This document shows positions 9,676 through 17,889 of a stretch of DNA of 64,000 nucleotides, in pieces. The notes under the pieces are model-generated. The model did not search any database and was not told the DNA's origin. It worked only from the letters and a program-made list of their open reading frames with translations. The DNA comes from an uncultured Acetobacteraceae bacterium (GTDB lineage: Bacteria; Pseudomonadota; Alphaproteobacteria; Acetobacterales; Acetobacteraceae), in assembly GCA_946476985.1 (NCBI GenBank), contig CAMKWS010000008.1:23921-87920 (forward strand). The letters are read 5' to 3'. Both the position numbers and the translations under genes were made by a program. Numbering within the stretch: position 1 is the first letter of the stretch; every line of letters starts with the position of its first letter.

Positions 9676-10761
9676 ATGGCGGATTTTAAGGTCGAAAAAA
9701 CATCTACCCCTACACCGGCAGATCAACGCCGTGTTTTGATGGAAGACCCGAAATTTGGGCGTGTCTTTACAGACCATATGGCTGTGATTCGCTACACAGA
9801 GGAGAAAGGCTGGCACGATGCGAAGGTGATGCCACGCCAGCCCTTGCAAATTGATCCTGCTTCAACGGTTTTGCATTATGGGCAGGAGATTTTTGAGGGC
9901 TTAAAGGCGTATCGTGCGAAAGATGGTGCGATTAGCCTGTTTCGTCCTGAGGCGAATGCGGCTCGTTTTGCGGCTTCGGCGCGGCGCCTCTCGATGGCAG
10001 AACTGCCTGAGGAGCTATTTTTGGGAGCTATTGAAGCTCTTTTGCAGGTCGATCGTGAGTGGGTTCCGTCTGGCCAAGATAAGAGCCTATATTTGCGGCC
10101 ATTTATGATCTCTAATGAGGTGTTTCTTGGGGTAAAGGCCGCAAGTGAATATTTGTTCATTGTGCTGGCGAGCCCTGTGGGTGGGTATTTTGGCGGCTCA
10201 GGCGGGATACCTGTTTGGGTTTCGGAGACATATACACGTGCCGCTCCTGGAGGGACGGGAGAGGCTAAATGTGGTGGTAACTATGCCTCCAGCTTATTGC
10301 CGCAGCGTGAAGCTGCAGAGAATGGTTGTAGCCAGGTACTGTTTTTGGATGCACGTGAACGGCGCTTTATTGATGAAATGGGCGGCATGAATGTGATGTT
10401 TGTGCGTAAAGATGGCAGTGTTGTTACGCCACCGCTGGGTGGGACCATTTTACGTGGGATCACACGTGATAGCATTCTCAAATTGGGGCGTCATATGGGG
10501 CTGACAATGGTCGAAGAGCCATTGGATATTAATGATATTTTCGCAGCAGCTGCTTCTGGTGAGATCACGGAGGCCTTTGCATGTGGAACGGCAGCTGTTA
10601 TTTCGCCGATTGGTGAATTCCGCCGTGAGAGTGGGACAGTTGCTTTTGGGGATGGCACAACTGAGGGGCCTGTAACAAAGCGTTTGCGGCAGGCTCTATG
10701 TGGTCTGCAACGGGGTACGGAGGAAGATCCCTTTAAGTGGGTTTATCCTGTGCAGGCTTGA
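9676..10761 (+). CDS. ilvE: Branched-chain amino-acid aminotransferase
   Basis: A 361-residue PLP enzyme of fold type IV that transfers the amino group between glutamate and the keto acids of Leu, Ile and Val. The features are LHYGQEIFEGLKAYR, LYLRPFMI, the PLP lysine K198 in GTGEAKCGGNYASSLLPQ, the FLDARERRFIDEMGGMN strand and GGTILRGITRDSIL. The frame is open from 9583, but ATG 9676 follows AGGA with correct spacing and gives the normal family length. It is a single gene flanked by terminators. Confidence 0.93.
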   Translation: MADFKVEKTSTPTPADQRRVLMEDPKFGRVFTDHMAVIRYTEEKGWHDAKVMPRQPLQIDPASTVLHYGQEIFEGLKAYRAKDGAISLFRPEANAARFAASARRLSMAELPEELFLGAIEALLQVDREWVPSGQDKSLYLRPFMISNEVFLGVKAASEYLFIVLASPVGGYFGGSGGIPVWVSETYTRAAPGGTGEAKCGGNYASSLLPQREAAENGCSQVLFLDARERRFIDEMGGMNVMFVRKDGSVVTPPLGGTILRGITRDSILKLGRHMGLTMVEEPLDINDIFAAAASGEITEAFACGTAAVISPIGEFRRESGTVAFGDGTTEGPVTKRLRQALCGLQRGTEEDPFKWVYPVQA

Positions 10762-10787
10762 TCCTTGTTGTTTAGAGGATAAGTTTG

Positions 10788-10823
10788 AAAGTCCAAGCCG
10801 TTAGCGGGCTTGGACTTTTTTTA
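10788..10823. terminator. Bidirectional terminator between ilvE and the Sel1 gene
   Basis: A perfect 12-bp stem (AAAGTCCAAGCC / GGCTTGGACTTT) followed on + by a T-run. It overlaps the last codon of the convergent Sel1 gene, so it serves mainly ilvE. Confidence 0.9.
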
Positions 10824-11594
10824 TGTTGTAGCGTTTTCTGCTGTTTTTGCGGCTTCTAAGGCACGGGTAAGTTTTTGGTTGAGTTCAGCTAGGAGTTCGG
10901 GGTCTCTGGGGGCATGAGGGCGAGAGAGTTCTCTTTGCATAGCGAGAAGGATATCTGGTGTTGCGTCTTTCACGGCTTGTCGCCAGAAGTGTAGAGCTTC
11001 CTCAGCTTTTCCAAGGCTTAAAAGGGCTGTGGCATAATTATGTTGCCCACGATAATCCCCTCCCTCAGCAGAACGGCGATACCATTCTAACGCAGCACTT
11101 GGGTTAGCGGGGGTTTCCCAGCCTTCCTCAATAAAACGTGCGAGTAGATTCATAGATTTAGGATGTCCTTTGAGAGCTGCACGTCGAAATAGTGTGAAGG
11201 CCAGCTTCATGTTTTGTTCGACGCCTAATCCACGCATGTAGAGGATGGCCAGATTGTAAGTGCCCCAGAGGTCGCCGACATTGGCCGCACGCTCATAATG
11301 TTTGGCCGCCTCAAGAAGGTCTAAGGGGCAACCCCATCCAAAATGAGAGCAGCGCCCCAGCATATTGTGGGCAGGACCATAGTTGGAAGATGCTGCAATA
11401 TAGAACCACTCTCGCGCTTTATCGTGATCGTGAGGGATATAGTGGCTGTTAAGAAGGGCTTTTCCCCAGAGTACTTGCTCTAATGTATGGCCGTTTACGG
11501 CTTTCTTATAAATTGTTTCTAGCTCAGCAGGGAGCGTATTTTTTTCTTTAAGTGAAGAACGCTGGAACAAGCGTCGTAGGTAGGACAGAAGCAT
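10821..11594 (-). CDS. Sel1-like tetratricopeptide repeat protein
   Basis: A 257-residue protein made mostly of Sel1-type helical repeats: the recurring A..WY..AA..G...A...LG pattern is seen in KAREWFYIAASSNYGPAHNMLG, EAAKHYERAANVGDLWGTYNLA and AALEWYRRSAEGGDYRGQHNYA. Such repeats are protein-binding scaffolds; no partner is evident here. There is no signal peptide or membrane segment, so it is probably cytoplasmic. It is a single gene between convergent ilvE and a glycosyltransferase gene. Confidence 0.85.
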   Translation of the reverse strand: MLLSYLRRLFQRSSLKEKNTLPAELETIYKKAVNGHTLEQVLWGKALLNSHYIPHDHDKAREWFYIAASSNYGPAHNMLGRCSHFGWGCPLDLLEAAKHYERAANVGDLWGTYNLAILYMRGLGVEQNMKLAFTLFRRAALKGHPKSMNLLARFIEEGWETPANPSAALEWYRRSAEGGDYRGQHNYATALLSLGKAEEALHFWRQAVKDATPDILLAMQRELSRPHAPRDPELLAELNQKLTRALEAAKTAENATT

Positions 11595-11790
11595 CTTCCT
11601 CCCTTTCTGTTGGAATTGCTCTATGATCTATGTTGTCTTTCAACATATCAGGACTTTTTCTGTTGAGTAGATGTAGTTGATAATCTTTTGCAAAAACCTG
11701 TGACATAAAATGAGGCGGGGATGTTTAGCTCTAATGTCAGGGGGGGTATTTTAAAAAGATGGGCCGTAAAATATTCTGGTTAAAGATAGA

Positions 11791-11830
11791 AAAAACGCCA
11801 GTTACCATATGAGTGGTACTGGCGTTTTTA
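11791..11830 (-). terminator. Intrinsic terminator of the 11852 glycosyltransferase gene
   Basis: A stem AAAAACGCCAGT(T)ACC / GGTACTGGCGTTTTT with one bulge, 22 bases after the stop codon on the - strand; the A-tract at its left end reads as a T-run on the - strand. Confidence 0.85.
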
Positions 11831-11851
11831 GCAGGTGTTGTAGGTAGGGAC

Positions 11852-13045
11852 TTAAGCCGTATACCAAGATGGTAAGCGGAACTTATAAGGAGTATCGAAT
11901 TCCTCAATAAGATTGGAAAAGCCTACATGATCATAAATAACGATATCACGTTGCGGAGCCTGCCCACGGAGAGAGCGATAGGCGGTTCTGTTTAAGGCAC
12001 GGTTAAAGATACCGGGACCGGATTTATACGCAATGAATAGACCCGGATGGAGATAGAAGTTCCGATAAAGCGATAGCAAGCAATCGGCTAGCACGGGGCT
12101 GTAAGGAGCGGCTCCAAAGAAGTCATTATGTACAACGCCATTATGGGTGAGGAAGAAAACCGCACCAGGATTGGCCTGCGTCATATGGGTGAGGGCGCGT
12201 TCATCACGAAGGCGAATATCGGCATCAATCCACCACCCACCTAGTTGATGGATAACGTGTACGCGTAAAAAATCTGCCGCTTCGGCCGGATGGCGCGCAT
12301 TGATAAACAGAGTCCGTGCTTCAATGCCGTAATTTTCATACAGCCACTGTGCGCCAGAATGTTTATCAAAAATCGTAACTTCGTGCTCTTTGAAGCCTTT
12401 ATGATATTCGAAGTTTTGAACGATTTCTTCAGGTGGGTTTTGATCCCAATAGAAGAAGATCTTTTTAGGGATAGGTGGAAGATCTTGCGCTGCAGGCGTT
12501 ACTGAGGAGAAGAGGGACGGAACGGCACGTTTGGCAATTTCGAGATAGACAGAGTCGATCTCTTCCCCGGTATGAAATTCATCATACGCATTGCCAATAG
12601 TCGTTAGGGCAGCTTGAGGGGGCGTTCCTCGCCATGCCGCTTGTGTTCCGCGGATATAGTTTGCAAATGCAAGATTAAGGTGAGAGAGCTCATCAAGCTC
12701 CGGCTCTGGGGCGTTTTCTCCGGCTTTTAAGAGGCATAAGAGCCGTGCCTGTAGGAGAGACTGTGCCAGAGGATAATAGGAGGGTGTCTTTGGGTGCAGG
12801 TCATATGCACGGCGATAGAAGAAAGACGCTTCTTTCACTTTCTGGTTGGTATGCAGAATATTCGCGAGAGCGAATGCTTTCTCAACCGTATCGTCACCAT
12901 TTTTCTTGAAATACTCAGCAGCTTGAGCATCATTCGCTAAGCCGATCTGTGTCTCGGAAGCCGAGTTCACATCACGTGCCAAATCCCATTCATCAACAGA
13001 GTTAGATGAAGCATTATTTGGATGGAGATGCTGCTCTGAGGTCAT
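11852..13045 (-). CDS. Glycosyltransferase with DXD motif (GT32-like) and TPR-like N-terminus
   Basis: A 397-residue protein. Residues about 50-170 look helical and repeat-like (ALANILHTNQKVKEASFFYRRAYDL, a TPR-type unit). Residues 190-390 resemble the sugar-binding DXD glycosyltransferase family: IPKKIFFYWDQNPP, the donor/metal motif GGWWIDADIRL, and GPGIFNRAL near the end. The likely job is sugar transfer onto a glycan or lipid; donor and acceptor are unknown. There is no signal peptide, so it acts at the cytoplasmic side. It stands alone, not in a polysaccharide cluster. Confidence 0.82.
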   Translation of the reverse strand: MTSEQHLHPNNASSNSVDEWDLARDVNSASETQIGLANDAQAAEYFKKNGDDTVEKAFALANILHTNQKVKEASFFYRRAYDLHPKTPSYYPLAQSLLQARLLCLLKAGENAPEPELDELSHLNLAFANYIRGTQAAWRGTPPQAALTTIGNAYDEFHTGEEIDSVYLEIAKRAVPSLFSSVTPAAQDLPPIPKKIFFYWDQNPPEEIVQNFEYHKGFKEHEVTIFDKHSGAQWLYENYGIEARTLFINARHPAEAADFLRVHVIHQLGGWWIDADIRLRDERALTHMTQANPGAVFFLTHNGVVHNDFFGAAPYSPVLADCLLSLYRNFYLHPGLFIAYKSGPGIFNRALNRTAYRSLRGQAPQRDIVIYDHVGFSNLIEEFDTPYKFRLPSWYTA

Positions 13046-13337
13046 TTACTGAAAAATCCGACATTCATAATGGGGGGAGTCTACAATATCCTTTAGACGT
13101 AGTAAATTATGTGTTTGTCGGAATTATCATGTCACTCAGTAGCTTATAGAGGAAAGCGTGAAACAATATCGTGATGATATATAAAATAATTTAATAATTG
13201 AGCAGTAGCCCTTCCTGCAGGCTATTTTAATGTACGTGTTATTTGGAACATAACTCTACGTACACGGAGCGAATGAAGAAGATAAATCCTCTTTGATTTT
13301 GTAGAGGGAGTTATTCGTTTTAGCCACATTAACCATG

Positions 13338-13424
13338 TGGTGCGCGCTGCGGGACTTGAACCCGCACGTTCGTATTGAACTCGAGATTTTAAGTCTCGTG
13401 CGTCTACCATTCCGCCAAGCGCGC
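13338..13424 (-). tRNA. tRNA-Leu (anticodon TAA)
   Basis: An 87-base class II tRNA on the - strand. The acceptor is GCGCGCT / AGCGCGC with encoded ACCA end. The anticodon arm CGAGA-CTTAAAA-TCTCG presents TAA, and there is a long variable arm and a T-arm GGGTTCAAGTCCC. Confidence 0.96.
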
Positions 13425-13437
13425 CAGAATGAGGGCC

Positions 13438-14109
13438 TTATATCATACTGAGAAGCCGAATACCATTCTGTGTGAGCCATTTTTCTGCTTCTTTTCGTCC
13501 AATTTTTCCGCCAGGGGTATATTGGTCCACTAAATTCCAGAAAGATGGCCCATGATTGAAGTGGCTGAGATGTGCAAGTTCGTGGGTGATAACATAAGTG
13601 GCGATAGGACGTGGGGCCATAATAAGCCGCCAGTTCAACATAATATGTCCTTTTCGTGAGCAACTTCCCCAGCGGCTTTTTACATCGCGTAGGCTCAACT
13701 TTGTCGGCTGGGCATTCATATATGTGCTTTGTTGCTGAAAAATGGGCGGAAGTTGTTTCTGAGCATATTTCTTGAGGAAAGAGAGCAAGTAAACGGGATG
13801 TTCAGATTGAGGGTGGCCAATATGAATCCCGTCTTTTGTTAAGCGGGTACGGCCATCAAGCGTTGTAGTAGGTAAGATGGGGGTGGTGTCGCCCTCAATG
13901 GGGATAGCACCTTGCTCTATAGCGGAGGGGGGAAGTTCTCCTAATGCTTGTATGAGCCATTGAGATTGGCTTTGTAGAAAATGAATACCATCCTCTTTTT
14001 TCGCATGGGGTGGCATTGTGATGATAATGGCCCGTTTGCGTGCGTCTAGGCGAAGGATAATACGGCGTGCTCGAGAGGAGACACGCCAGATAATGGGCGG
14101 GGTGAGCAT
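13438..14109 (-). CDS. YgjP/WLM-type zinc metallopeptidase (DUF45)
   Basis: A 223-residue putative metal-dependent hydrolase. The zinc site HELAH (176-180) is followed by HFNHGPSFW, matching the DUF45/YgjP family HExxH....H pattern. The upstream LSLRDVKSRWGSCSRKGHIMLNWRL is the most conserved block of that family. The substrate is unknown. It sits 14 bases downstream of the YcgN-type gene on the - strand, and tRNA-Leu begins 13 bases after its stop, so the three are close to one another. Confidence 0.9.
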   Translation of the reverse strand: MLTPPIIWRVSSRARRIILRLDARKRAIIITMPPHAKKEDGIHFLQSQSQWLIQALGELPPSAIEQGAIPIEGDTTPILPTTTLDGRTRLTKDGIHIGHPQSEHPVYLLSFLKKYAQKQLPPIFQQQSTYMNAQPTKLSLRDVKSRWGSCSRKGHIMLNWRLIMAPRPIATYVITHELAHLSHFNHGPSFWNLVDQYTPGGKIGRKEAEKWLTQNGIRLLSMI

Positions 14110-14123
14110 ATATAACTATAAGC

Positions 14124-14633
14124 TCAGCGTGGTGTTTTTGAGGGGGTAGAAGGGCGTGAGGTCGTAATGCAAGGGGGAGCATTTTCTGGCCAGGCACCAG
14201 GCCATGAAGCGAGATGATTTTCCAGCATGCCGGCGTGTCGTTCGCTAATGCAGCGACCACTGGCTGAGGCCCCTGCTTGCAGAACTGTATCTGCTGTGCC
14301 GCTTACGAGGGGATGCCATTCTGGGAGGTCAAATCCATCTCGTAATAGACGGTAAGCACAGCTAGGGGGGAGCCAGTCTATATCATCTAGCAGATCAGGG
14401 GTAAGTGTTACGCAGTCTGGCATACGCTTTTGGCGACGTTCATAGTCTGTGCAACGGCATGTTTGTGTGTCGAGAAGGCGGCAGGAGACTTCTGTCCAGA
14501 CGATTTCATCCGTGTCTTCATCGCGTAATTTATTTAGACAGCACCGTCCGCAGCCATCACATAGCGATTCCCACTGTGCTTGCGTCATATCCTTGAGGGA
14601 TGTGGTTTGCCAGAAAGGGAGGCTATTGGTCAT
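14124..14633 (-). CDS. YcgN/UPF0260-type cysteine-cluster protein
   Basis: About 169 residues, with the cysteine pattern of the YcgN (UPF0260, CxxCxxCC) family: WESLCDGCGRCCLNKL, then CRLLDTQTCRC and DCVTL, with CAYR further on. This is a likely metal- or iron-sulfur-binding site. The function is not established, although YcgN homologues sit near cell-division or RNase D genes in other bacteria. ATG 14633 matches the family start (MTNSLPFWQ) and overlaps the stop of the upstream gene by 11 bases, suggesting translational coupling; the frame is open to 14687. Confidence 0.85.
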   Translation of the reverse strand: MTNSLPFWQTTSLKDMTQAQWESLCDGCGRCCLNKLRDEDTDEIVWTEVSCRLLDTQTCRCTDYERRQKRMPDCVTLTPDLLDDIDWLPPSCAYRLLRDGFDLPEWHPLVSGTADTVLQAGASASGRCISERHAGMLENHLASWPGAWPENAPPCITTSRPSTPSKTPR

Positions 14634-15660
14634 GCTGAAGTGGCTCTGCTTTGGAATGAGATGAAGGTGGATGAGATAACCACGCATTAAAACGGGTTGT
14701 TAAAGCGAGCTCATGTGTTGCCCAGAAATTGTCGCTAATTTCAAGTGATTCGGAAGGCATGGGCTGTGGCAGGTTGGGTAGGTGAGGTGGTGAGTGGCGT
14801 AGAATCTCTTTTGTTTTTTGCGTTGGTTCTGGAGGCAATGTGGCAGGAATTCCCCACACAGCTGAACTGTAGAGAATAGCGTTCTCTTGTATTTTGAAGT
14901 GGGATGGTTGGTGGTACTGCTCTTGGAGTTTGAAGATAACAGATGCTGGTGCAACGCCCATAAGAACGGTGTGTTTTTCGAGAAGGTGGTAAGCCTGTGC
15001 AGGGGTTCGCCACCAGACGATATAGGGGCGAATCTGGTCTAGCATATGAAAAGCTTTGCGAAGGCCGTGAGGGGTGGAAAGGGTTTTATATATATCAGCT
15101 GGAGGAACGCCAGCAGCGAGGAGGGCGGCCTCTAGAGTACTGCGTGGGCCTTGGAAAAAAGCTCGATGCCCGGGAATGTTGGTGACGTCCCATAGGCTAG
15201 CCCAATGTGGAAGGCGATTGCTGTGGTGTGCATCCCAAAAAAGGGCATGTTGAATAAAGCCAGCGGGTTGGCCGCATCTTCCAAGAGGTTTTAATGGCTG
15301 GAGCCACGACTCTGCACATGCAATTGTAGATTGCGTAGCGTTAAGCAGGATGGCTTGCATGTGCTGTGGGTAAGTAAGGCATTCCTGTTTGAGTTCATCT
15401 AAAGTGGTGCCGTGACGATTGTAAAAATGCACGTCTATATTGGTGAGAATTTGTAGTTGGCTGTGTTCCGGAATGGCCCAGTAATACGGGGCAGGTAATG
15501 CTGGTGAAGGGGTTTGTGCTGGCAAAGAGGTTGAAAAGAAAAGAGATACGACTCCCCAAAAAATGGTTTTCACTAAGAGGGTGTGCAGTCGCTGAGAGAG
15601 CTGTGCAGAGGAATACTTATCTATGAGAGTGGTTGTGTTCATAGGGTGGGAAACCATCAT
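14623..15660 (-). CDS. PotD/PotF-like periplasmic solute-binding protein (orphan)
   Basis: A secreted binding protein of the spermidine/putrescine type (SBP family 8). The evidence is the block WASLWDVTNIPGHRAFFQGPR followed by TLEAALLAAGVPPADIY, LDQIRPYIVWWRTPAQ and LLEKHTVLMGVAPASV, which matches the PotD core. It ends at 345 residues. The start is uncertain: GTG at 15573 would give a normal signal peptide (KTIFWGVVSLFFSTSLPAQ), whereas ATG 15660 adds about 29 residues. No permease or ATPase gene is nearby. The overlap with the YcgN-type gene suggests one transcript. Confidence 0.75.
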   Translation of the reverse strand: MMVSHPMNTTTLIDKYSSAQLSQRLHTLLVKTIFWGVVSLFFSTSLPAQTPSPALPAPYYWAIPEHSQLQILTNIDVHFYNRHGTTLDELKQECLTYPQHMQAILLNATQSTIACAESWLQPLKPLGRCGQPAGFIQHALFWDAHHSNRLPHWASLWDVTNIPGHRAFFQGPRSTLEAALLAAGVPPADIYKTLSTPHGLRKAFHMLDQIRPYIVWWRTPAQAYHLLEKHTVLMGVAPASVIFKLQEQYHQPSHFKIQENAILYSSAVWGIPATLPPEPTQKTKEILRHSPPHLPNLPQPMPSESLEISDNFWATHELALTTRFNAWLSHPPSSHSKAEPLQHDQ

Positions 15661-15767
15661 TGGAAAGGCGGTATATTTAGCCGGTTAGGCATACGATATA
15701 GGGGAGAGCATGGTGCGCTGTGCTGAGAGGCTGTCTAGGCAAGGTGCTTATGTGATAAATACTATGT

Positions 15768-15794
15768 CTTTCTTGAAAATGCGTTACAAGAAAG
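15768..15794. repeat. Inverted repeat in the 15661-15956 gap
   Basis: CTTTCTTG and CAAGAAAG are perfect 8-bp arms 11 bases apart, followed by an A/T-rich stretch. It lies between divergent genes and could be an operator or a weak terminator. I see nothing else in this 296-base gap. Confidence 0.35.
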
Positions 15795-15956
15795 CATATT
15801 TTTATATAGCCTCTGTGAAGGAGAGGGCTTTGGTTTTTTGCTGCCAAGGTGCTATGGGATAGCGTAATATAGTGAGCGGTGCCATGCGATATTGTGGTGC
15901 TTTGCTGATATGATCAGAATGTTTTTTACATTTATAAAGAGGTCAGAAGTATCATC

Positions 15957-16400
15957 ATGAATAGCCCTTTTGACACCATCCAAGATATTATCTCTGCTCA
16001 AGGGCAGATCTTTAGCCATTGTGCGAAGCGTTACGGCATAAGGCTAGTTTTTTTCGTGGTTGCTGCAGTTTTTCTGATTTTTGCGGCCATTGCTCTACAT
16101 GGTGTTCTTTGGGGCGTTTTTTATAGTTTCTGCCATGTTGGGATGATCGGTGCTGCTGCCTGTGTGCTTGGTGTTGATGTATTGGTAGCTGTCCTCTTTC
16201 TGCTGCTTGCCGTGCGGGCGGGACGTGCCTCTTTAGCGGAGCGGCGTGCCCGTGAATTGCGTGAACGTAAAGTGCAGGAGTTACGGCACTCTTTCGCCTT
16301 AACGACTATTTTGAGTTTTGCATCTGGGCCGGTGGGGCGTTTTGTCGGTGGTCAGGTCTGGCGGATTGTTCGAAATGTCGTCTCACGCCCGAAAAAGTGA
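15957..16400 (+). CDS. Small inner-membrane protein, unknown family
   Basis: A 147-residue protein. A short polar N-terminus precedes two strong membrane segments (about 29-53 LVFFVVAAVFLIFAAIALHGVLWGV and 60-82 MIGAAACVLGVDVLVAVLFLLL). A basic helix (RAGRASLAERRARELRERKVQELR) and a glycine-containing amphipathic tail follow. The layout resembles YqjE/holin-like membrane proteins, but I cannot assign a family. It is a single gene with its own terminator. Confidence 0.65.
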   Translation: MNSPFDTIQDIISAQGQIFSHCAKRYGIRLVFFVVAAVFLIFAAIALHGVLWGVFYSFCHVGMIGAAACVLGVDVLVAVLFLLLAVRAGRASLAERRARELRERKVQELRHSFALTTILSFASGPVGRFVGGQVWRIVRNVVSRPKK

Positions 16401-16433
16401 ATAAATATTTCTGTATATGATGGTGCCAATATG

Positions 16434-16463
16434 AAAGCGGTCTTTACGGGCCGCTTTTTTTAA
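16434..16463 (+). terminator. Intrinsic terminator after the 15957 membrane protein
   Basis: Stem AAAGCGG / CCGCTTT extended by G-U pairs, with T7, 33 bases after the stop. The rest of the gap to 16766 shows only a small palindromic site GGAAAT-gaggt-ATTTCC at 16623-16639. Confidence 0.85.
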
Positions 16464-16769
16464 TGAATGATTTACATATAGGAGTCTCATCCTAGAGAGG
16501 TATTATTCTGACGATTGCGCGTTGCTTTGAGTCCTTATGTAATGACGAAGTAAAGGCCGATCGCACGTATATGCAGAACAGGTAAGACGAGGGAACAACC
16601 TTCGTTATCTGGTCAGCTCTTTGGAAATGAGGTATTTCCTTAATTTAGAAGAGATGAATGGTCTGTTTATTTAACTAGGCTATTTACAAGTTATGTTGGG
16701 GAGTCACGTGGGCGAATCACCAAAAATACCATCCGCACTGCCATGTGGGCAGGAAAGGAACGGTAGGTG

Positions 16770-16964
16770 ATGCTTGCAGAAGTGAGTCTGTGTGGTGTTC
16801 TCGTCTCTCCTATTTCTATTTACGCCGTCTTTGCTGTCTTCGTAACACTTGCCTTGCGTTATGGCCTGTGGCGCCTCAGGGTGCTGGGGTGGTTTTGGCA
16901 TATCGCTCTGTTTGAGATTGCTTTGTATGTGTGCGTTCTCTGTTTGCTGATAATCTATGTTTGA
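16770..16964 (+). CDS. DUF1656 small membrane protein (AaeX-like)
   Basis: About 64 residues with two hydrophobic segments. It matches the DUF1656/AaeX pattern: a short EVSLCGVLVSPISIYAV start, then LRYGLWRLRVLGWFWH and a second membrane helix. This family goes with HlyD adaptors and FUSC aromatic-acid exporters such as the E. coli aaeXAB set. GTG at 16767 is an equally placed alternative start; AGGAAAGG lies just upstream. The HlyD gene starts 12 bases later. Confidence 0.85.
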   Translation: MLAEVSLCGVLVSPISIYAVFAVFVTLALRYGLWRLRVLGWFWHIALFEIALYVCVLCLLIIYV

Positions 16965-16976
16965 GGGTGAGCGCGT

Positions 16977-17888
16977 ATGAACTGGTTACGACGGCTTGCG
17001 CGGCCATTATTAACATTAGTTGTGATCTCACTCGCTATTGGCTTGGGCTATGTGGTGTGGGACTTGTATGTCCTAGACCCATGGACACGTGATGGTCGTG
17101 TGCGCGTTTATGTTGTTACCGCTACGCCTGAGGTGCCCGGGACAGTTGTGTCTGTTCCTGTGGTGGATAACCAGTTTGTTCATAAGGGTGATCCGCTCTT
17201 TACGGTCGACCCTTTGCGTTTTCGTCTCAAAATTGATGAAGCACGTGCTCGCCTTGCTGCGGTGGAAGAAGATTATAAGTTAAGCATGGCGAATGCACAT
17301 CGTCGTAAGGGACTTTCGGGGGTTGTTTCCCGAGAGGAGCAGGAAATTTTTGATTCGGATATGGAAACACGCCGGGCACGGGTGGATGAAGCACGCTCTG
17401 CGTTGGATACGGCTATTTTGAACCTACAGCGCTCTACTGTTTATGCTGCAGTGGATGGGTATGTAACGAATTTGAACCTCCGTGTGGGGGATTATGTTCA
17501 AGCTGGCGTGCCTCGCATGGCCGTAATTGATGCGAATAGTTATTGGGTTTACGGCTATTTTGAAGAAACCAAAATGCATGGCGTGCATGTTGGCGATACA
17601 GCCCGCGTAAAATTAATGGGGTATCGCCGTATTCTGAAAGGCCATGTGGTGAGCATTGGTCGTGGTATTAATGATGAAAATGGCGTTTCGGATAAATTAG
17701 GCCTGCCGAATGTGAATCCTATTTTCACATGGGTGCGTTTGGCGCAGCGTATTCCTGTACGTATTGAGTTAGATGAAGTGCCGCCAGAAGTTATTCTGTC
17801 TGCCGGTATGACGGCGACTGTTGCTGTGGGGCAAAGAAAACATGGTGGTAGAGGGATATTAACAACATGGCTGCAGGATCATTTGTAA
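16977..17888 (+). CDS. HlyD/AaeA-type membrane-fusion adaptor
   Basis: A 303-residue periplasmic adaptor of an efflux system. An N-terminal anchor (LLTLVVISLAIGLGYVVW) is followed by a biotinyl-lipoyl half PEVPGTVVSVPVVDNQFVHKG. A short alpha-hairpin (about 80-140) comes next, then the second lipoyl half AAVDGYVTNLNLRVGDYVQAG and a beta-barrel region with YFEETKMHGVHVGDTARVK. It links an inner-membrane pump to the outer-membrane channel encoded next. The usual FUSC pump gene is not beside it. Confidence 0.9.
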   Translation: MNWLRRLARPLLTLVVISLAIGLGYVVWDLYVLDPWTRDGRVRVYVVTATPEVPGTVVSVPVVDNQFVHKGDPLFTVDPLRFRLKIDEARARLAAVEEDYKLSMANAHRRKGLSGVVSREEQEIFDSDMETRRARVDEARSALDTAILNLQRSTVYAAVDGYVTNLNLRVGDYVQAGVPRMAVIDANSYWVYGYFEETKMHGVHVGDTARVKLMGYRRILKGHVVSIGRGINDENGVSDKLGLPNVNPIFTWVRLAQRIPVRIELDEVPPEVILSAGMTATVAVGQRKHGGRGILTTWLQDHL

Positions 17889-17889
17889 G

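Noticed and set aside
16623..16639. GGAAAT-gaggt-ATTTCC palindrome before the DUF1656 gene
   Set aside because: Only 6-bp arms and more than 130 bases from the start codon; expected by chance in a window of this size.
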